Shown here in pieces: positions 1 to 10,124 of a stretch of DNA of 64,000 bases. Origin of the DNA: Pyrrhosoma nymphula (lineage: Eukaryota > Arthropoda > Insecta > Odonata > Coenagrionidae); contig OY754331.1 in assembly GCA_963573305.1 (NCBI GenBank), positions 90,883,434 to 90,947,433 of the forward strand. The letters run 5' to 3'. Below the pieces are notes generated by a model. The model was not told the DNA's origin, ran no database searches, and worked only from the letters and a program-made list of their open reading frames with translations. The translations under genes were made by a program, and so were the position numbers. Numbering within the stretch: position 1 is the stretch's first letter; every line of letters begins with the position of its first letter.

Positions 1-199
1 ATTCTCAGTTGACAATTCCTCTTCATAAGGTATAACAGCTCCTCCACATCATCACTGGAAATTTCAAGGCCACGGTCTCTTGCGATCTCAGCAATTTCTT
101 TGTTTATGGCTTCTGCGGTATCCTCAAAAATAACAATATTATCTGGAAGAAAATTTTTAACATTATATTCCTTCCAAAACTCACGAAGAGTAATACCAG

Positions 200-1455
200 A
201 CTGACCTTCAGTTGCAGTCATTGCCTATGAATAGTTTCTGCGAAGGTCATACAATTTAAATGTCTTCATGACAGCGTGGTCCATGGGTTGCGGGAGTGAT
301 GTGGCATTTGGTGGCAAATAAACAACTTTCACAGTTTTACTATAACCATCAAGGTTGGGAGGATGACCAGGGCAATTGTGCTACAGAAGAAGTATTTTAT
401 TGGGCAGATTCTTTTCTTTGCGGTACATACTGTTCTACCTTGGGACAAAAATGATGGGTAAACCATTCCTTGAAGATCTTTTGAGTAACCCAAGCTTTTT
501 TATTTGCTTTCTAAGTGACAGTCAAACTATATTTGGATGATCCTTTAGTGTTCTAGGGTTCTCTGAATGGTAGACTAACATAGGTTTTAATTTTAAATTA
601 CCCAATGCATTGCCCCCTAATAACAGTGGCATGCAATCTTTGGCCATCTTAAACCCAGGAATGGATTTATCTTCCATCAAAATGTAGATTCTTGTAGGTA
701 TGCACTTCCAAAATAAACCCGTCTCATCCACATTAAATATTTACTGAGGTAGGTAACCTCCCTCCTCAACAATTTCCCTAAAATTTTCAAAAAATGTATT
801 TGCAGCATTACTATCAGCACTGCCTCCCTCACCACCCATTTTCACAACACCAAACAAATCTGCATGTTTCTCATATCTATCAAACCACCCACGACTAGCA
901 GTAATAGGCTCCGGATTAGATATGTCTATAGCAGGGTTGTCCAATTTGCAAGGCCTCAAGGGCCACAAATTAACCTTTAATATGGTTGCGGGCCATATAG
1001 TAATAAATTGTTATTTTTTTTAAGTAGCAATAAGAAACAACGTTAAGGTATAAAAATAAATTTCTGAATTTTCGTCTAATAGCCTTACGCGGGCCACAAT
1101 AAATGGCACCGCGGGCCGCCAGTTGGACAACCCTGGTCTATAGTAAGGTCACCATAAATAGTCAATGCCTTCCTTTGAAATCTAGCCAACTCAACTGGCC
1201 GTTTTTATGAATTTAATTTTCATACTACAAAGTAAGCTAAAGTTCCATCTCTACTAAAATTGTGCTCCTATTACATGATAAATATGCTGCACTTATGGGA
1301 GTTGCAACTCTCCCAAATTCTTTAAATTTTTCTTTGTCCTTTAAAATGGTCCTTATCATCGTCGCCTGAAAGCCTAGAACACAGTCGATTTCCACAGCAG
1401 TAGCACCTTGTTCACTTTGTTTAATAATGTCAAGTTTTTGTACCAATGTTACCAT
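200..1455 (-). pseudogene. Tigger-like transposase (CENP-B HTH plus DDE), broken
   Basis: Read on the minus strand from 1455, the protein starts with a CENP-B-type helix-turn-helix (VTLVQKLDIIKQSEQGATAV, then a segment ending KDKEKFKEFGRVATPIS). This continues into the Tc5-type DNA-binding half (ASRGWFDRYEKHADLFGVVK near 880), the first DDE block (VDETGLFWKCIPTR near 715), and LLLGGNALGNLKLKPMLVYH near 590. Below 500 the same protein continues as short pieces, including a LPPNATSLPQPMDHAVMKTF-like stretch at about 250-310. This order is that of Tigger/jerky-type transposases, which cut and paste at TA. It is inactive: stop codons, frameshifts and the MITE at 932-1135 interrupt it. Removing the MITE and one target copy joins the two flanking pieces in one frame, so that insertion hit a still-readable frame. 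Confidence 0.85.
932..1135. mobile_element. hAT-type MITE, 204 bp, with 13-bp TIRs and 8-bp TSD
   Basis: Perfect terminal inverted repeats CAGGGTTGTCCAA (932-944) and TTGGACAACCCTG (1123-1135). They are flanked by identical 8-bp target duplications GTCTATAG at 924-931 and 1136-1143. There is no coding capacity. TIR start and 8-bp duplication are diagnostic of the hAT superfamily. Inserted inside the Tigger transposase, so it is younger than that copy. Confidence 0.95.
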
Positions 1456-1830
1456 TTTCTATTTTTTTTTTCTCCAATGTTTCACCAGAACCATCAGTTC
1501 TCTTTGAAGACATCGTTTTGGTTAAGACAATATTTTAGTATGATAACAGGTGTAAAACAAATAACACAATAATTATTTGCTCAGGTGAACCTTTTACACA
1601 CCCTATGGAGAGCAATGCCAACCTTCCCCTCCAAATGGCAATTACGCATCAGATGTGCCTACCAGTGATTACCGAAATCCTATTCGGTATTCATATTTGT
1701 GGTCGTGCATAATTTGAACAATGTTATTGTGAAGCACTGATGACATTAAATGACTAAGCATTTTAATAGATGGACAACGTTATTGCAAAACAATGTTAAA
1801 CAGGACAACGTTAAATGAGGACACACTGTA

Positions 1831-2624
1831 GTTGATTTAGATGAACTCAAAAATTCCGTGGCTGGGTTTGAATTTTTCTGTGAGTTTTGTAAGGATGCAA
1901 AATATTTTCAATTGTATTTTCCCTCCTCAACCATAACTTTTGGAAGTGAATTTTGGAATAGGTATGTACTTATACTAGAGTATATACGGTAATTACTTAA
2001 TTGAGCTATGTGCAAAGACCATCTATGCATAAGGGAGGAAATATAATCACATGAGCTGTGATTGCAATTGTAGAATACGTTTTCAAACCTGAATACCTTT
2101 TTTAACCCATATATCTCCTATTCATATATGTATGTAGTTTAATCTCTCCTAGTATTATTTTACCCTTGAATATCACTGTAGTTTTTTAATGTAAATGCCT
2201 ATTGTATGTATTTACAGGATATATGAGCCCTTTATAAAGTACAAATTTTATGTATATACGTACTTTACGTATATACATAAAGTTTATACATAAAGTACTT
2301 TACGTATAAGTTTTGCCGTATTTTGATTGGATCTAAATGATATATTCTAACCATTCATATAGTACCATTTCATAGCATTTAAAATAGGAACATAGTGTGA
2401 TAGGTAGGGTTTCATCAAGAATCATTCAATGAATTTTTCAGAAAATGTGCAGCTGTTAGTTACATTCGTTTTCATATTTGTTAACATAAATTTAAACACT
2501 ATGGGCACTGAGTACTAGTAACCTTGGGGTCTGCAATTGGCTGTATTATTTGTAATGATAGCGTGGCCAAATTATTATGCCTACTAGCAAAGGTCTCACT
2601 CACTTAGGTCCACACGGGTCATAA
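1831..2624. other. intronic/intergenic AT-rich DNA, no gene seen
   Basis: No ORF with recognisable content. An imperfect palindromic cluster built from TACGTATATAC and ACTTTACGTATA-type words lies at about 2240-2310. Confidence 0.6.
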
Positions 2625-2828
2625 AGCCGTGTTTTTGTTATTTTTGAGGTTTGTTGTCTTTCAGAGACTTTGCATCACATGAATCAATTTTCCTTTGGTT
2701 ATCAGTAGTAAGTGACCAAATATCATAGCCGTGTTTTTGTAATTTTTGAGGTTTGTTGTCTTTCAGAGATTTTGCATCACATTAATCAATTTTCCTTTGG
2801 TTATCAGTAGTAAGTGACCAAATATCAT
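2625..2828. repeat. tandem duplication, two 102-bp units
   Basis: Units 2625-2726 and 2727-2828 both begin AGCCGTGTTTTTGT and end in TAAGTGACCAAATATCAT. Only a few substitutions separate them, so the duplication is recent. It lies about 300 bp upstream of the first ATPase exon in the window. Confidence 0.9.
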
Positions 2829-3141
2829 AGCAGTGAGATGCTTTTGTTTTTTAGCTATAATTTTAGAATTTCAATTTTGCTGGGCTTTTTAGACCTCATG
2901 TAAATCACTTTCTTTATTAATGGTCGATCCCCTCTGGATAAAATCTTTAATTTTTCACATTTTAAATTTACTGAGGAGTTATGTTTTTTCTTATTATCAC
3001 GGAAAAGTGGTAGCGGTAAAAAATCTGGTGTTATTTGGAAAAGCTGTTTTGAATGGGATAGATATTATGTCCTGGAATTGCATGAACTGTTATTATGCTC
3101 TAATAATTTTGTGATATAAACCCAATCATTAATTTTTTCAG

Positions 3142-3259
3142 ATTGAAAAGGATCTCACATTTCTTGGTTTTTTGATAATGCAAAATACCTTGAAACCAGA
3201 ATCTACTCCAGTCATTCATGAACTCAAAGAAGCATCAATACGCTGTGTTATGGTGACAG
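3142..3259 (+). CDS. ATP13A3: P5B ATPase (ATP13A family) exon A: P-domain segment up to the TG of TGDN
   Basis: First visible exon of a P5B P-type ATPase, the ATP13A2/ATP13A3 family. Characterised members use ATP to move polyamines out of late endosomes and lysosomes, and insects usually have a single P5B gene. This exon reads IEKDLTFLGFLIMQNTLKPE and then a segment ending SIRCVMVT, matching the P5B stretch where the N-domain returns to the P-domain just before TGDN. The acceptor is TTTTTTCAG (ends 3141) and the donor is ACAG|GTAATG (GT at 3260). It starts in phase 0 and ends one base into the Gly codon, which is completed by the exon at 16131. Upstream exons (actuator domain, DKTGT phosphorylation site, M1-M4) are not in the window. 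Together the eight exons give about 479 residues, roughly the C-terminal 40% of the family's usual length. Splice sites were judged by eye. Confidence 0.93.
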
Positions 3260-3423
3260 GTAATGTAATATCAATGTTATGTCAAAAGATTCGACATTTG
3301 TGAAATGAGATGTCCAGTTATTCCTATAGAAAGCTATTTTCATGTACTTTTCATACCCCTGCAGTCTTGCTTAGATGGTATGGTTAAAGAAAACTTATTT
3401 TGGTGTTACATATATATATATAT
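3260..3423. repeat. intron start with (TA)n microsatellite that holds the LTR insertion
   Basis: A short TA repeat (about 3411-3423) directly abuts the LTR element. The matching (AT)n tract resumes at 7751. The element therefore landed in a TA microsatellite. Confidence 0.8.
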
Positions 3424-4716
3424 TGTAATGGTTCACTGTCGGTCACCCGGATGAAACCGCAGAAACCACACATAAACGATAAACTACCCTCTTGACCAGC
3501 TGCCACCGAGGACGATTTACCAAAGATTTTTCTTGATAATATAAAATGTGGGGGATTCCCGTTTGCAGTTTATCTCGTGGTGAAGAGACTATGAGTTAGA
3601 ATAGGGCGAGTGACGACTCGACGACAGGTGAGGGTGGGGAAACAGGTTTTGTAGGGACACCAAAGAATGCCAAGGACATCATTCATTCAACAATCAATTA
3701 AACTATATTCAAAACTCACGAACAATTTACATATCATTTACCCTGATGAGCGAGATGATAGGGTTAGTGATGAGCAAATAAAGGATGAATTGATCATGAA
3801 ATTTACAATTTAACTGACAAAATATTAGAAACAAAATATCAGAACAGAAAACGATATTCGTGCCGTCAAGCGGACTTATCTCAATCATGCAATTAGGCAC
3901 ACTTTTGAACTTTGGGAGGTAATAAAGTCCGTCCCTATAACACAGGTGATTGATTGCTTCTTGTTAACGCTGATTACATAAATAATGATATTGGAGGCAA
4001 ATCACTGAGGCGTCACTGCGGTACTCAAGCCGCCTAACAGTTGCGTATTGCTGCGGACTGGGACAAAGTACTCGGACAGGGGTGGTATCACACTAGGATC
4101 AGGGCGATATAACGTTACGTGACCTGGATGACCACTGGATGACTCCGCTCCTTGGCGCCGAGGTTCGGGCGGGACACAGGCTCGTCTTATTTGGGTGCGG
4201 TTCCTTATTCACGGAAACGGCAATCTCTGCGGCCTGGCTGCCTCTATAACCTCCCTGGCGACCACTTCAGGATGCAGGAGATGATTGTCCGGCTTGTCTC
4301 GTAGTCCTCTCTGCGCCAACTGTTAGCGTTGTCCTCTCGAGTCTTATTTCGCACGACTGTCTTTCTTTGCACTCGTAATCGCAGCATAACAGCCGCACGA
4401 GCCGAAACATAGGAAGAAGAAGAAGAAGAACCTCCCTGGGTTTCACCCGGCTTTATATGCCCCAGGTGGAAGAGGGGGGTATCGATGCACTCGTGAACTG
4501 GGGTTGGGGGAAAACACTTATTCAGCGAGCGTCAAATACACTCGCCTGGCTGACCAGCGAAACACACACACATTTACGCACACTCACTCACCCTTGCATT
4601 CTTCCCACATCGCGTTGGTTAAAGGGGGGGAAGGGAAAGGAGAGGAGTGAAGGAAGGGGGGGAGGGGAAAGGAGAGGGGGTGACGATTAAGATCAGGACG
4701 GGCCGAGACCGTCACA
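3424..4716 (-). repeat. 3' LTR of the Ty3/gypsy element
   Basis: 1293 bp, starts TGTAATGG and ends GACCGTCACA on the + strand, with a counterpart at 6458-7750 offset by 3034. It contains a short GAA-type triplet run (about 4409-4429) and a G-rich purine stretch (about 4623-4680). The 77-codon ORF 4457-4690 is identical in both LTRs and looks fortuitous. Confidence 0.97.
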
Positions 4717-4730
4717 TAGCCCCCCACCTA
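4717..4730 (-). other. polypurine tract
   Basis: On the minus strand the bases directly before the 3' LTR read TAGGTGGGGGGCTA, a purine-rich run in the position of the plus-strand primer of LTR retroelements. Confidence 0.75.
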
Positions 4731-4885
4731 AACTATGGAGCCACTTTCGATTTGCTAGCAAAGGAAAGTCTCCAGAGTTTATTTTCTTTTTTTTAAACAG
4801 CATAAATAACTGTGCGTTAATAAAATTGACGAAATTAAAACACGACTGGAAAAAAAAAGATCAAAAGCTCGACAAATCGTTCGGT

Positions 4886-6178
4886 TCAATCCCTAGTGGC
4901 AACCGGGTCAAAATAAGGTTTTAGATTATTAAAATTGTACACCCCGATTTCTTTTCCTTCCGAATCCTCCAAATGACATGAATTCGGTCCCGAATATTTG
5001 GAAATCTTGAATGGACCCGTGTATAAATGAAAAAACTTATGAAATAAATTTAATTTTGAATCAGATGGTCGTGGTGTTTTCAGGAGTACTTTATCTCCTA
5101 TTCTGAAATCATACCCCTTTGCCCTCTGCTTACTTTTTCTTAGGGCATATTCTTTTAATGTTCCGTCAGCTGCTCGTGAGTAAAATCCATGTGTCACACG
5201 CGCGCGGTATTCGTACCGAGCATGAACACTCCAATACTCCTTTAAAAATTTCTCTCGCACCTCCTCGTATTGGATGGGGACGGGTCTAATGGTGTTCCTC
5301 CATAACCTGGCCGTTCCTTCCATTAAACTCAAAAATGTCAGTGGCCACATAGACGGCGCAATTCCTAACAATTTAAAATAGTCCTCGGCTTCGTTTACAA
5401 ACTCAACCGGGTTTTGATATGCGCTACCTTTAAAAATGGGCTTGCTGACGCATGTACTGGGAAGGACTATCGGGTGGAATCCCGTTCCCATTTGTTCCCC
5501 ATACATTACGCGTTTCGAAACTTGCTCAATTTTATTTGAAAGGCTCTCCTCACGACGGCGAGCTTCTTCGACACTCTTGTCAATTTTTTCAGACAAACTC
5601 TCCTCGCGACGGCAAGCTTCCTCCCTCTCCGCTTCAATTAAATGTTCGACCTTCCTATCCAAAATATCTACGTTGGCCTGTATCTCTCCCGTTTCTTTCT
5701 TAAACTCATTCTTCACGACATCCACACGTCCCATTACCAATCGCATAATTTCGCTAAATCGCTCGTCCCTTCTTTCCTCCCGTTCTAATTCCTTTCTTTC
5801 CCGTTCCTCCTTCTCCTTTTTATCTCTTTCCTCCCGTTCTAATTCCTTTCTTTCCCGTTCTATTTCCTTTCTTTCCCGTTCTTCCTTCTCCCGTTTATCT
5901 TTTTCCTCCCGTTCTAATTCCTTTCTTTCCCGTTCTTCCTTCTCCCTTTTATCTCTTTCCTCCCGTTCTTCCTTCTCCTTTTTCAGCCAATCAATGACCC
6001 ACGTGTCTCCCATGTTTAACACTTCTTGCGCGGGGGGCGTCTCAAAAGGCTCCGTTTGAACGTCAGCGGGAATAGGTTGGGATACTACTTCTATGATTTG
6101 TACCTCATCTCCTTCGTCCGAGTCATTCAACCCACTCATGTCACGCCCAAGCATAAATATATCGCTCCGACTGACCAT
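4886..6178 (-). CDS. Gag N-terminus fused in frame to integrase C-terminal tail (430 aa)
   Basis: Single intact ORF of the LTR element. Residues 1-64 are acidic and unremarkable. Residues about 65-140 are a highly charged K/E/R repeat (units such as KEERERKELEREE) predicted to be a continuous coiled coil, extended by a second heptad-like stretch to about 225. Residues about 245-330 look like the start of a Ty3/gypsy capsid (KPIFKGSAYQNPVEFVNEAE, then EEVREKFLKEYW). From about 330-345 the sequence changes to the end of integrase: KGYDFRIGDKVLLK, then LYTGPFKISKYSG, the GPY/F module, then NNLKPYF. The rest of Gag, protease, RT, RNase H and the integrase zinc finger and DDE core are missing, with the frame kept across the deletion. 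The element family and deletion are clear. Whether this chimeric protein is made or does anything is unknown. Confidence 0.88.
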   Translation of the reverse strand: MVSRSDIFMLGRDMSGLNDSDEGDEVQIIEVVSQPIPADVQTEPFETPPAQEVLNMGDTWVIDWLKKEKEEREERDKREKEERERKELEREEKDKREKEERERKEIERERKELEREERDKKEKEERERKELEREERRDERFSEIMRLVMGRVDVVKNEFKKETGEIQANVDILDRKVEHLIEAEREEACRREESLSEKIDKSVEEARRREESLSNKIEQVSKRVMYGEQMGTGFHPIVLPSTCVSKPIFKGSAYQNPVEFVNEAEDYFKLLGIAPSMWPLTFLSLMEGTARLWRNTIRPVPIQYEEVREKFLKEYWSVHARYEYRARVTHGFYSRAADGTLKEYALRKSKQRAKGYDFRIGDKVLLKTPRPSDSKLNLFHKFFHLYTGPFKISKYSGPNSCHLEDSEGKEIGVYNFNNLKPYFDPVATRD

Positions 6179-6436
6179 TTTTATTTCTTATTACCGCGAA
6201 CGAAACACAACTAATCACACTACACGTATAAAAAAAAATCACTCCTACGATTTAGTTTCACCGTTATTACGTAAATAATAACACCTGTAATCTTAGAATC
6301 CCACAAAACTCTCGGCAAATAATGCTCTTTTTTCAAACCCCACGACAAATTAAACAACACCTTATCCAACGAAAGAAAAAAAATGAAACTAAGACACAAG
6401 GTCTCATTCGAGAGATTCAAACTTTGCAACCAAGTG

Positions 6437-6454
6437 GTCCCTGTTCGGGCGCCA
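6437..6454 (-). other. primer-binding site complementary to tRNA-Lys
   Basis: The minus strand reads TGGCGCCCGAACAGGGAC, 18 bases, three bases inside the 5' LTR (TAA spacer). This is the exact PBS known for tRNA-Lys(UUU) priming in retroelements. It sets the element's orientation as minus. Confidence 0.95.
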
Positions 6455-6457
6455 TTA

Positions 6458-7750
6458 TGTAATGGTTCACTGTCGGTCACCCGGATGAAACCGCAGAAAC
6501 CACACATAAACGATAAACTACCCTCTTGACCAGCTGCCACCGAGGACGATTCACCAAAGATTTTTCTTGATAATATAAAATGTGGGGGATTCCCGTTTGC
6601 AGTTTATCTCGTGGTGAAGAGACTATGAGTTAGAATAGGGCGAGTGACGACTCGACGACAGGTGAGGGTGGGGAAACAGGTTTTGTAGGGACACCAAAGA
6701 ATGCCAAGGACATCATTCATTCAACAATCAATTAAACTATATTCAAAACTCACGAACAATTTACATATCATTTACCCTGATGAGCGAGATGATAGGGTTA
6801 GTGATGAGCAAATAAAGGATGAATTGATCATGAAATTTACAATTTAACTGACAAAATATTAGAAACAAAATATCAGAACAGAAAACGATATTCGTGCCGT
6901 CAAGCGGACTTATCTCAATCATGCAATTAGGCACACTTTTGAACTTTGGGAGGTAATAAAGTCCGTCCCTATAACACAGGTGATTGATTGCTTCTTGTTA
7001 ACGCTGATTACATAAATAATGATATTGGAGGCAAATCACTGAGGCGTCACTGCGGTACTCAAGCCGCCTAACAGTTGCGTATTGCTGCGGACTGGGACAA
7101 AGTACTCGGACAGGGGTGGTATCACACTAGGATCAGGGCGATATAACGTTACGTGACCTGGATGACCACTGGATGACTCCGCTCCTTGGCGCCGAGGTTC
7201 GGGCGGGACACAGGCTCGTCTTATTTGGGTGCGGTTCCTTATTCACGGAAACGGCAATCTCTGCGGCCTGGCTGCCTCTATAACCTCCCTGGCGACCACT
7301 TCAGGATGCAGGAGATGATTGTCCGGCTTGTCTCGTAGTCCTCTCTGCGCCAACTGTTAGCGTTGTCCTCTCGAGTCTTATTTCGCACGACTGTCTTTCT
7401 TTGCACTCGTAATCGCAGCATAACAGCCGCACGAGCCGAAACATAGGAAGAAGAAGAAGAAGAACCTCCCTGGGTTTCACCCGGCTTTATATGCCCCAGG
7501 TGGAAGAGGGGGGTATCGATGCACTCGTGAACTGGGGTTGGGGGAAAACACTTATTCAGCGAGCGTCAAATACACTCGCCTGGCTGACCAGCGAAACACA
7601 CACACATTTACGCACACTCACTCACCCTTGCATTCTTCCCACATCGCGTTGGTTAAAGGGGGGGAAGGGAAAGGAGAGGAGTGAAGGAAGGGGGGGAGGG
7701 GAAAGGAGAGGGGGTGACGATTAAGATCAGGACGGGCCGAGACCGTCACA
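6458..7750 (-). repeat. 5' LTR of the Ty3/gypsy element
   Basis: Same length and sequence as 3424-4716 except C at 6552. Being the 5' LTR on the minus strand, it would carry the element's promoter. It is followed on the + strand by ATATATACATATAT, the other side of the split TA microsatellite. Confidence 0.97.
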
Positions 7751-8041
7751 ATATATACATATATATATATACAGTGATACTTTTTATAAAGAAATTTTAC
7801 ATTTTTGAAGGGACCACAAAACAAATGTAAAATTGCTGAAGGTGTTAAATAGGGGAAGTGAAAATTATCCTTAAAAAATGATGCATTGATTACACTTATG
7901 TTATTCCACCTAAAACTTAAATGTTTGGATGCAACAATAGTGTAACTTTAAGTACATCATTCGTTCATTAGAGTAGTCTACCGGTTAGAGGTTATGATGA
8001 AAGTCGAGTAATATCCAACAGACCCTTGCACGTACCCTGCC

Positions 8042-8660
8042 CTATCTACCTCTAGTACCTATTTCTTTCTTCATCTCAGCATAAGTCCTGCCTTTCTTCA
8101 TCCCGTCCATAAAACCTATTCTCTTTCTTTCCCTTCTCCACTTGACCAACGTCCTTCCCTCTATTACAGCCTTCAGCAAACCGTCACCCCTCATTACCAC
8201 TTCCAGCCACCTACCCTGCATTCTCCTAATCTCATCCACAAATTTCCTCTTCTCACCCACCATTTCAAGCACTCTCATTTGTCTTCCTTTCCGTCCAATG
8301 TCCATTCTTCTCCTTCCTCCTCCACACCCACATCTCAAACTCCATCAGCCTATTTTAGTCTTCCTTTCTCAAGGTCCACGTTTCTGGCCCATACAACGCG
8401 ACACTTCATATCAAGCTCTTCATCAGCCTCTTTTTTTACATCCTTACTTAAAGTTCCCGTCATCAGCTCCCTTCTATTATTGAACGCTTCCTTCGCTATC
8501 GCTATTCTCCTCATAATGTCTTTGCTACTACCTATGTCCTGTTTCTTCTAGTGTACTACCCAAGTAATTAAATTGTTCTACTTGCTCGAGTTTGTGACTT
8601 CCTACTCTTATGACCAGCCTCACTTTCTTTGTCCTAGATAATCTCATTACTTTTAAGTAC
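8042..8660 (-). pseudogene. LINE ORF2 C-terminal remnant
   Basis: The last frame (8338 to 8042) is open and ends with a natural stop. It contains EIRRMQGRWLEVVMRGDGLL, then KRIGFMDGMKKGRTYAEMKK, the typical tail of insect endonuclease-reverse transcriptase ORF2 proteins. Upstream pieces on the same strand (8340-8660), in shifted frames, give EQFNYLGSTLEE and KEAFNNRRELM-like segments from the region just after the RT domain. The RT catalytic part is absent. It is a 5'-truncated, frameshifted dead copy. Confidence 0.8.
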
Positions 8661-9623
8661 ATTAATGCTTATTATTTATTTAACCAATCAAGCAAATACA
8701 TTAGTTTCTTGTTTTCAAGCAGTCTTGACCTATGCAACTTGTTCTCCACTTTGAAGCACAGTTTAACTGTATTGTCCTCGTTATCAAATGTGCTAAAATC
8801 TATGCATGAAACTTCCCCGAACGCCACTTCCAGCAACTCGTGTTCAAAGTTATGCTATTTCCAAACACCTACCAAACTTCACCAAATGGGGTATGTGATT
8901 CACTTCTATGCTGTTGCCTTCGGTGACCATTATCGCTATTTTTTCCTGGAATGATCAAAACCTAATTACAAAACTCTCCAATTTTATCTTTTGATTTTCA
9001 TTCACTGCATAGATTCACCATGCTTTTTATTTAACTAATTTTGTAAGGTTTGTGGGAGTGGACCAGTGAATGCCATCGCTAAAATGCAGTAATTCCTTGT
9101 ATTCTCCTGTTTGGATCCAGGATTAGTTCCGATAGAATTCCTTTTACTATTCCTAAGCCAGGTTCACATTGGAATCATTCTCTGCTCCACATTGTGCCAA
9201 ACATTGTTATACCATGTGTTTTCTACAGCTGTAAACTTCGTATCGCAATATTCGGACAAAGGAACATCTTCTAGTCATGACATCATTGGCTCTACAAGTC
9301 CACTAGTAGGGTGCCAGTTTGTGCTGCATGGCATATTTCACGATGAATTGTACACAGTAACCTATTTGCCTATCATGCTGGACACAAAGCATTTCCTCAC
9401 AATATGTATTCTCATTCTGTCAAGACACTAAATTCACAGTGGATATTGTCAAAGTTGAATCATTTCCTGACGATATTCTACTTCTATCTAAATTCAATAC
9501 TTATAAACAAATCATTTAGCAGGAAAGGGAGACCACAGTTTGAGGGAGGGACACAGTCCCCAGCTCCAAGGAACGTTTCTTTGAGATGAAAGCAAGATGA
9601 TAGAATCACTGGTCGGTCAGCTC
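8661..9623. other. intron DNA without recognisable content
   Basis: A 106-codon ORF at 9111-9431 has no recognisable domain and no codon evidence beyond being open. Nothing else supported. Confidence 0.5.
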
Positions 9624-10124
9624 CCCAAGCAGCAATCGATATCCCTACAACATCCAGACAACATTTTCGGCGTTAATATATGACATCCGTGCAATATCCA
9701 TGTTAATCCAATTAACGTTGTATGGATATCTGTCAAATATCCAAAGGACCCGCCAAACAACGTTGCAGCGATGTCCAACAGTGGACATTGAGGTCCATAT
9801 TACAACATCTCTTAGATATCTTTACAACATCTAATGAGTAGATAATGGGTGTGCTTATTATGGTTTTGGTAATCCCCAGACATACAGACAAAACATTTGT
9901 GCTCTTCAATTCTATACAGAACATATGTTACCCTGGCGAAAATATTGTAGAGGGAAGCGGAGATTTAACCGTACATGAAGCGAATCGGAATGTGAGCAAA
10001 CCGTAACTAAACCGTCTCCTAAGCGAAATGAAACGTAAAATGAGACAAGGTAGCATACAAACGAAGCGTTCACGAGCCGGAATCCTAGTGGAAAAAAAGG
10101 TTCACAAGCCGGAATATCGTATTA

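Larger units (their letters stand above)
1..1828 (-). mobile_element. Tigger/pogo-type DNA transposon, left end outside the window
   Basis: The minus strand encodes decayed Tigger transposase. The right edge at 1806-1828 reads, on the minus strand, CAGTGTGTCCTCATTTAACG and onwards, which resembles Tigger terminal repeats (start CAG, end in an AACGTTG-like motif). It is followed by TA at 1829-1830, the dinucleotide these elements duplicate. A second GGACAACGTTA motif lies just inside the end. The other terminus lies before base 1. A hAT MITE (932-1135) has jumped into it. Confidence 0.85.
3424..7750 (-). mobile_element. young non-autonomous Ty3/gypsy-type LTR retrotransposon (4327 bp)
   Basis: Two direct LTRs of equal length (1293 bp, TG...CA) flank a 1741-bp interior. 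The interior codes on the minus strand, opposite to the host gene. The LTRs differ at one base that I could find (T at 3518, C at 6552), implying recent insertion. A primer-binding site beside the right LTR and a polypurine tract beside the left LTR confirm the orientation. Flanks read ATAT on both sides, a plausible 4-bp target duplication, but the site is an AT repeat so its length cannot be fixed. The interior keeps one ORF that fuses the start of Gag to the end of integrase. Protease, reverse transcriptase, RNase H and the integrase core are absent, so mobility would have needed proteins from a full-length relative. Confidence 0.95.

Noticed and set aside
4457..4690. 77-codon ORF, repeated at 7491-7724
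   Set aside because: It lies within both LTRs and is identical only because the LTRs are. Its composition is low-complexity at the end (GGGKGKERSEGRGG) and no domain is recognisable.
5436..6059. 207-codon + strand ORF rich in Ser/Arg/Phe/Leu
   Set aside because: Antisense shadow of the Gag coiled-coil minisatellite, whose repeat has no stops on either strand.
6220..6540. 106-codon minus-strand ORF across the PBS and LTR edge
   Set aside because: Spans the LTR/interior border where leader RNA is expected. No domain and no relation to Gag.
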